From contig JAAEAF010009148.1 of NCBI GenBank assembly GCA_011037195.1, forward strand, positions 18,812-82,811: a stretch of DNA of 64,000 nucleotides. The letters run 5' to 3'. Position numbers and translations under genes: made by a program. Positions 58,247-64,000 of the stretch are shown piece by piece; position 1 is the stretch's first letter, and every line of letters starts with the position of its first letter. The notes beneath the pieces are model-generated. The model worked only from the letters and a program-made list of their open reading frames with translations. It was not told the origin of the DNA and ran no database searches. The DNA comes from Triatoma infestans. Taxonomy: Eukaryota; Arthropoda; Insecta; Hemiptera; Reduviidae.

Positions 58247-58451
58247 TGGGGCCGGTGTTGGTGTAGTGGTTATGAGCACGGACTTGTAAGTGGAAGGTCC
58301 CCAGTTCGAGTCCCGCGTATAATTGCTAAATTTTATATTTGTTTAAAAAATGTTAATAGTAAAATTAGTGCTTCCGCCCCTGTCCACGACACCTAATTTG
58401 GTAGTTGGACGTTAAGCCCGCCTGAAAATAGGCATTACTTTACTTTACTTA
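58247..58451 (+). mobile_element. tRNA-derived SINE (second family) with 16-bp target duplication
   Basis: GGTGTAGTGGTTATGAGCAC (A box) and CCCCAGTTCGAGTCCCGC (B box) give an RNA polymerase III promoter. An unrelated body follows, and the end is TTACTTTACTTTACTT, a short-repeat tail. CTAATTATAATAGATA is repeated exactly at 58231-58246 and 58452-58467. The body differs from the SINEs at 4403 and 20809, so at least two SINE families are present. Confidence 0.92.
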
Positions 58452-58494
58452 CTAATTATAATAGATACATTTTCTACAAAATCGTAATTTTTAC

Positions 58495-58625
58495 TCTTTT
58501 TTTCTTTGTTCTATAAGAGGAAGTATTGCAGTTGTGTCAAAAATGTTTCACCGGAAATGCAAGTTTTGACGTCTCTTGACAAAAAAAAAAAAACAATTCT
58601 AGCAAATGGTGTCTGTGTTTGCAAC
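58495..58625 (+). repeat. CTCTTAC-family repeat fragment
   Basis: ATAAGAGGAAGTATTGCAGT, TTTCACCGGAAATGCAAGTT, then TGACGTCTCTTGAC. Directly follows the SINE. Confidence 0.65.
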
Positions 58626-58829
58626 TACGAGAAATCGCAGGAAGCTCAAACTTAATATTCCTTTAAATAAGCCTTCAGAGTTATTTAAAATGGTGCACAG
58701 ATAATCGTATGAAGTTTTAAATATTGATAAATGTTCAGTAATACCACTTCTCCAGGAAGGCAAAGCATGTCAGAGCCAGTTATTATCTGGGTGTGAGGTA
58801 AAGGTTCAAGAGAATTGAAATTGTAAAAG

Positions 58830-59390
58830 ATTTGGGATGTCCTGCTGGACTCGGGTCTGACATTGAGTTCTCCCACATAAACTATGTATGCAGAGAAGCA
58901 TCCAAATTTCAAGGCTTTCTCTGGAGGCATTGCAGGGAAATTGTGGATGTAAAGGTTCTATTGGTTTTGTACAACATACTAGTCTGTTCAAAGCTCCGAA
59001 TATGCTCTATTATATGGTCTCCATATACTGCTCAGTGCATCAAGAGAATCGAAAGGCTTCAAAATAAGTTTGCCTACTTCCTGAGGAGAAATGAAAGGCT
59101 CTCAGAAGAAATCTTATTAAAATTATTAGAAAAGAGACGCTGCCGGAAAGACCTCCTATTTATATTCAAACTGTTTAATGGAGATATAGACTGCCCCGAA
59201 TTCATTAGCAAGCCTTCCTTTTTATGTGCCTCCCGTTAGTAGACTGAGACAGACTCCGACATTTGCACTACCAATCTCAGCATCTAAACATTCAGCCAAC
59301 AGAGATCTAATCACTCGTTGCTGCAGAAGCTGGAATAATTTAATTCCCTCTCTAAAAAGGATTTAATTTATATTAAATAAATGCTATATT
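58830..59390 (+). mobile_element. LINE relic (region after RT)
   Basis: VLYNILVCSKLRICSIIWSP then YTAQCIKRIERLQNKFAYFL (58955-59085), the block after RT in CR1/jockey-type ORF2 (LV.S.L.Y.S..W.P....I..IE..Q..F.R). An open stretch of about 90 codons, then 3' UTR-like DNA. Confidence 0.75.
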
Positions 59391-59499
59391 AAAAATCTCC
59401 CGCATCTCCTAGTGTTTGTGTGCAGTTTATTTATTTGTATTTATGTATAATCGTGTGGTAATTTTTTTTTTATTCTCTTGTGAATATGAACATATACTT

Positions 59500-60235
59500 C
59501 TTTACTTTCTCTTACTCCTAGTAAGAGGAAAGTATTGTAATCGTGTCAAATTTCGATATTCACCGGAAACATCAGTTTTGAGGTCTCCTGAGTCCAAAAA
59601 AGTGGTTTTTAGCAAATGGTGTGTGTGTGTGTGTGTGTATGTATGTGAACCAGCATAGCTCAAAAACGAAAAACCGTAAAAAGTTGAATCTTGATATTCC
59701 GTTTAGGTATCACCATGGGATCTGACAGTACGTTATCTGTCAAAATTCCTCAACCGGAAGTACCACTTTACTAGTTGGATTTTTTTTTTTTACTTTTTTG
59801 CGATTTCTCAAAAAAGGCTCCGACGATTTTCTTCAAACTTGTTATATCAACTACACATACAAAGCGCGGTACAACTTTTATTTGACCCTCCGCTGGGAAA
59901 ATTCATTTAAGGGGCAGTATGGGGGAGTGGTGGGGTAGGTTTTCCTCCTAAAGTGCTATTTCAGTTTATTAAACAATTCTGGCATCTAAATAATGTTAAT
60001 TAGAATTAAACATGTTGTTGAAATTCCGAGTTTGAAAAAAATCGGATGACCGGAAGTGAGTTTACTTTACCACTGTTCTAAATGATTTTTCTATTTTTTC
60101 ACGATTTTCACAAAAATGGCTTTGACGATTTTCTTTAAACTTGATATATCAACTACACAATTTCTCTGGGAAAATTCATTTAAGGGCACTTCTGGGGATC
60201 CTCAAACTCCTTAAGGAGGGAGGGTTCATCTACTA
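59500..60235. repeat. CTCTTAC-family repeat, most complete copy
   Basis: Starts with the palindromic CTCTTACTCCTAGTAAGAGG, then GTATTGTAATCGTGTCAAAT, CACCGGAAAC, GAGGTCTCCTGAGTCC, a (GT)n run at 59619-59640, GATATTCCGTTTAGGTATCA, CAACCGGAAGTACCACTTTA, a T run, TCCGACGATTTTCTTCAAAC and AAAATTCATTTAAGGGG. A second truncated unit follows. Confidence 0.78.
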
Positions 60236-61089
60236 GAGGTTACCGGGGATAGCACAAAAAGCCTCTGTTGGCTGCATTGCCGGGGTATAGCCCACACGTG
60301 ATAGGTAATAATAATAATAATAAAACTACAATACTCTTATAGTAGGAATTGTGAATTTTTGGGAATTTTGAAGCAATAATTAAGATATTTTATGGCAATA
60401 ACGGATATGAGAAATGGCTTCAAGGTTTTGAATGGTCTACAGTTGAAATCACATTTTTATTACAAGAATTTGGAGAGAAAGTGATGAGTGCTGATATAGA
60501 CAATATCTGCCTTGTATAAATGTATTGAGCACTATCCTAAATGTAAAAAATAATATTCTACAGAGCTGATAACTTCAAAGAATTTGAAAAAAAAAAAAAA
60601 AACCATAGATCTACTCTCAGATTGAATCCAAAATGATAAATTTACTTAGATCTAAAACATTATTACTAATCTAATTGTTATTAAACAAATTATCACCTTG
60701 ATGAATTTCAAAATTCCTAAGTGAAAATGGCGATTGAATGTAAAGCTGAAGCATAAGTAAGTGAGAATTTGAGAATGAAATAATTGTAGAGCAGGAGAAG
60801 TAATATCTCTTTGAACCTTTTGTGTCTACTCAACAGCTATCTTGTAGGGTAGTGAACCCCCACCACTCATCCACACTAGCGAGTGAACCCCCACCACGCA
60901 TCAGAGAGAAAGAGCCCCTCTCGAGAGAGAGGAGAGGAGAGGCCAGTTGGATATATATACGAGAGACAGAGTCAAAAAGTGGATTCGTTCACAGTCTTAC
61001 ATAGCTGTTAATATGTCCAATCTCTGCAGATATGCAATAACTGTAGACAAGAAGAGCTGGTGATGGAACTAAAAATTTTGTCATTCAAA

Positions 61090-61090
<1 letters not shown>
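60235..61090. other. Unassigned DNA with a short tandem and GA-rich stretch
   Basis: AGTGAACCCCCACCACNCAT occurs twice (60850, 60880), followed by GA-rich sequence with CTCTCGAGAGAG. No gene recognised. Confidence 0.45.

Positions 61091-61092
<2 letters not shown>

Positions 61093-61123
<31 letters not shown>
61093..61123. repeat. Poly(T) tract
   Basis: Thirty-one T's in a row; probably the poly(A) end of an unrecognised minus-strand retroelement. Confidence 0.9.
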
Positions 61124-61125
<2 letters not shown>

Positions 61126-61776
61126 TCTTTAAATTGAATCGTGAAAAATGGTGGTTTTATAAAAAGCATCATTCTTTAAAGATATTTGGACTGATCAAAA
61201 TGTAAATACATTACATTATTGATTGTCCATATGGTTCAACGATCATACATTATGTGGTGATACTGTTACGTTTATAAATTCTGCTTTTATTTAAAAATAC
61301 GACTAGACAACTGCGTATGGCCTCGAATGTATTTTTAGATGTAAATCATATAATATTTGAACACTGGGTTAAAAAGTATCACAACACATGGTGAGCTCAT
61401 TGTACCCAGTATTTTTTTTTTTTGTTGATTTTGTTTACGCACTATTCACAGTGTAATTATTACAATTCTTCACGAATTTTCTTCAAACTAATTCTTTTTG
61501 AACGGTTAGTTGGATTATAATATTACAGTTGATTTTTTTTAGAACATAAGGCAGTGATGGCGAACCTATGACACGCGTGTCAGTGCTGACACGGGAGCTC
61601 ATTTTTGGTGACACGCATCTTCAAAGATAAAAAATTTCATAATTCAAAAAAATCTTTTTCTCTGATAATGTAGCTCATATAGTTAGCAACTCTCTCTGTT
61701 TACTACATATTTTGTGTTTAGTTTGTTTCATGGAAATTATAAATACCGATTAACATTTTTTTTAATTTTATCCCTG

Positions 61777-61830
61777 AAAAAGACAATAAATTTGTCGAAA
61801 CGTTGGAAAAGATTTAAAAAAAAAGTGTAC
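61777..61830 (+). repeat. Hairpin-GAAAC repeat inside hAT
   Basis: CCTGAAAAAGACAATAAATT then TGTCGAAACGTTGGAAAAGA: GACAA/TTGTC stem followed by GAAAC. Different family from the nested foldback but the same layout. Confidence 0.6.
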
Positions 61831-62053
61831 ATTTTATTGACCGCTCCTCGAGATCTCCTTTAGTTGTTTTGCTAACAATTTTTTCATCCACATATTTTTG
61901 TGAGACATTGTTCTCAACATTAAATAATATTAAGACAAACAAACGGAATCGGTTAACAGATGAAGTCAGTAGCGCTGGCTTGGCCTTGAAATGTACCAAG
62001 TATAAACCCGAAATAGAAGATTTAGCAGACAAACTTCAGCACCAAAAAAGTCA

Positions 62054-62345
62054 TCAGAGACATTTTCCGCGGTAGCCTTGCTTCATTTTGTAGTCATCGA
62101 CCGGTTTCGGGCTTTCGCCCATCTTCAGGATGCGTTTTTCAGACAGTGCGCCAACACCGACATGTACAGAGCAAACTTAGTTTTCACACTCAAGTTTGCT
62201 CTGTACAAGTCTGTGTTGGCGCACTGTCTGAAAAACGCATCCTGAAGATGGGCGAAAGCCTGAAACCGGTCGATGACCACAAAATGAAGCAGGCTACCAC
62301 GGAAAATGTCTCTGATGCTTTCCAGCTCTGCGAAACAAACCACCA
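62054..62345. mobile_element. 292-bp foldback element, subfamily 1, inserted in hAT
   Basis: CACCAAAAAAGTCA is duplicated at 62040-62053 and 62346-62359. Left arm about 62055-62180 and right arm about 62197-62325 are reverse complements. The right arm holds CTGAAGA (62242-62248), TGGGCGAAAGCCT (stem with GNRA-type loop) and GAAAC (62262-62266). No protein-coding content. Confidence 0.93.
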
Positions 62346-62759
62346 CACCAAAAAAGTCACTAATTTTTCATATATATTTATTTTCTAATTGTATAAATTT
62401 ATATTGTTTTTCTGTTTTTGTTCAATTATATTTTATATATATATTACTTGATTTTGTATGTTAAGTGTCAATGAAATATGTAAGACAAGTCTCTAAATGT
62501 AAACTATTGGTTACATAATTTTGGCTTTTGTATTTTAAATGGCATTAAACAAATAATTAACTTGATGAGTGACACGCCACGAGAATTATGTTTCTATTTT
62601 TCAAAATTTTGACACACCGAGCTCAAAAGGTTCGCCATCACTGACATAAGGTATACCTGAATGTAATTCACTATATTACAGAGCGTCTCAGTACAATTAA
62701 AATGGCAGTTTAAAAACTCTTAACATCACAGATCTCTTACAAATCCATTAATTATTTTT

Positions 62760-63010
62760 TTGAAAATATTTCAAATAAAAGTGAGAGATTTATATACAAA
62801 TTAGCTTCCAAGTTTAAAGAAATCGTTAGAAACACTTTTCTTTTTTTTAAGAAAATCTTAAAACTCTTTCGGTAAATTTTAGGTTACCAACTTTTCATTT
62901 TCTCTTACTTCTGAAAGAGGAAGTGCAAAATTTCTAAGTTGAGCTTTCGCCGGAAATACATGTTTTAAAAAATCGTATTAAGTACATTATAACTTGGTAT
63001 TTCCGTTTTG
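62760..63010. repeat. CTCTTAC-family repeat fragment
   Basis: GAAAATATTTCAAATAAAAG, then TTTTCTCTTACTTCTGAAAG and AGCTTTCGCCGGAAATACAT. Matches other copies over short blocks. Confidence 0.6.
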
Positions 63011-63039
63011 GTACTATAGATAATTTGCCCTTATAGATT

Positions 63040-64000
63040 TTGTGAAATGGAGCCACGGAGCCTTGGAAAACGTTGATTCGCTGTTGATAAAGTTTTTTTA
63101 TTTATCCAAGGCCTTTGATACCGTTTCTCATGACATTTTATTAGGAAAATTAAAGTGGTAAAGGTTTAATGATTTGGCAGTCAAATTTATCTCTTCCTAT
63201 CTCTCGAATAGCGGTGTATAAAGGCGGTAAGTACTCTTCTCTACTGCAGCTCAAGTATGGTGTGCCCCAAAGTGTCTATTATGGAACCTCTATTATTCTT
63301 GGTTTACATTAACGATCTACCCGGCAATGCTTGATAACGATGATATAATTAGGCCATATTTATATGCCGATGATCTTGCGGTACAAGTTAGAAATGCAGA
63401 TAACACATCCGTTAATAACTGCATTAAATCTATAATCGATTGGTGTGTAGCTAATAAGCTAAGTTTAAACCAAGACAAAATAATAGAGATTACTATTAAA
63501 TTAGGAAATTTATGTTGGACTGAAAAAGCTATCAATTACTTAGGTATTTTCATAGATTCAAAACTGAACTTGACAGATCAAGTTAATAACTTCACATGGG
63601 TAAAGTGTCTCGTGGAATCTATGTTTTGAGAAAATTAAGAATGTCGGTTGACTTGGAAGCTTTAAAGTTGGCATATTTTTTGCGTATGTTCATAGCCATT
63701 TGTGCTATGGAACTATAATTTGGGGTAATCCTGCTGAATGTAAAAAAAAATATTTAGGTTACAAAAGAAGGCAATTAGAGTCACTTTGGGTTTAGACTCG
63801 AAAGTATCTTGTCGTTCTTCTTGTGTTTAAGAAATTGAACATAATGACACTACCAGCCATATTTATTTTTCAATGCCTCGTCTATGTAAAGTGCAATGAA
63901 GGCCAATTTCTATGTTTCTCACAAGTTCATGATCATTTCACCAGAAAACGCAATAATCTTCTCCAGAATAGAAATAGGTTGACAAAAGTTCGTACCAGCT
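63040..64000 (+). mobile_element. Jockey-like LINE reverse transcriptase relic, runs off window
   Basis: LSKAFDTVSHDILLGKLK at 63100-63160, YGVPQ..PLLFLVYINDLPGN at 63255-63330, then an open stretch 63327-63629 with LYADDLAVQV (the YADD catalytic centre, intact), NKLSLNQDKI and INYLGIFIDSKLNLTDQV. The order of RT blocks 3-7 is correct but frameshifts separate them. Subsequent sequence to 64000 continues the post-RT domain. Confidence 0.9.

Larger units (their letters stand above)
61552..62643 (+). mobile_element. hAT transposon (Charlie-like), internally deleted, with nested insertion
   Basis: Perfect 16-bp TIRs CAGTGATGGCGAACCT (61552-61567 and inverted 62628-62643) and an 8-bp target duplication ACATAAGG (61544-61551, 62644-62651). 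The + strand at 61869-62053 encodes TIFSSTYFCETLFSTLNNIK then NRLTDEVSSAGLALKCTKYK, the C-terminal hAT dimerisation domain of the Charlie/ZBED-like branch. The N-terminal two thirds of the transposase are absent. A foldback element (62054-62345) interrupts the end of the ORF. Without it the copy is about 790 bp. Confidence 0.93.

Noticed and set aside
58252..58325. A functional tRNA gene
   Set aside because: A and B boxes are present but no closed acceptor stem is apparent, and exact TSDs bracket a longer body with a repeat tail, so it is a SINE.

Overview
The window is nuclear DNA from an AT-rich animal, most likely an arthropod and probably an insect. Genes are split into short exons by introns with GT..AG borders. 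The two host genes look like arthropod RILP-like (RILPL) and myosin light chain kinase (stretchin-Mlck type), and the intervening DNA is full of mariner, Tc1, Tigger/pogo, hAT, gypsy and jockey/I-like relics. There are no bacterial-style operons. The species cannot be named from the sequence.

Host gene 1 (1-6608, + strand) is the 3' six-sevenths of a RILPL gene: seven coding exons, 375 codons from the first visible Met. The RH1 region is in exon 1 and the RH2 motif in exon 5. The last intron only makes sense as a GC-AG intron. The gene start lies before base 1.

Host gene 2 (54819-29536, - strand) is the catalytic 3' end of an MLCK-like kinase. Five constitutive exons carry the kinase domain from the G-loop to helix H. 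They are followed by two alternative last exons in the same phase. The upstream one (34032-32316) completes the kinase fold and adds a tail of about 550 residues that looks disordered. The downstream one (29707-29536) completes the fold with a paralogous segment and then encodes a 1-5-8-14 calmodulin-binding helix. This predicted choice between a calmodulin-regulated kinase and one with a long tail is the main biological finding. The Ig/Fn3 part of the gene should lie beyond base 64000 or in introns where I could not recognise it.

The rest, including the MLCK introns, is transposon debris. 10-26 kb holds a LINE 3' relic, a gypsy (errantivirus-like) relic, two mariner relics, a Tc1 relic, two head-to-head DDE transposase fragments and a LINE ORF1 with zinc knuckles. 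30-46 kb holds several LINE reverse transcriptase/RNase H ends. 47.9-49.1 kb is a pogo/Tigger copy. 49875-50231 is an assembly gap (N). 50-56 kb has three LINE pieces, a 1.3-kb near-perfect palindrome with a 12-bp target duplication, and a LINE inserted into a 41-bp tandem array. 56-64 kb has a tRNA-derived SINE with a 16-bp target duplication, many copies of an unnamed repeat, and a hAT element (16-bp TIRs, 8-bp TSD) carrying a 292-bp foldback insertion with its own 14-bp TSD.

Running through the window are small foldback repeats of several families. They share a hairpin followed by GAAAC, often preceded by CTGANGA, which is the layout of a hammerhead ribozyme core. Splice sites were placed by eye, so boundaries should be treated as models.
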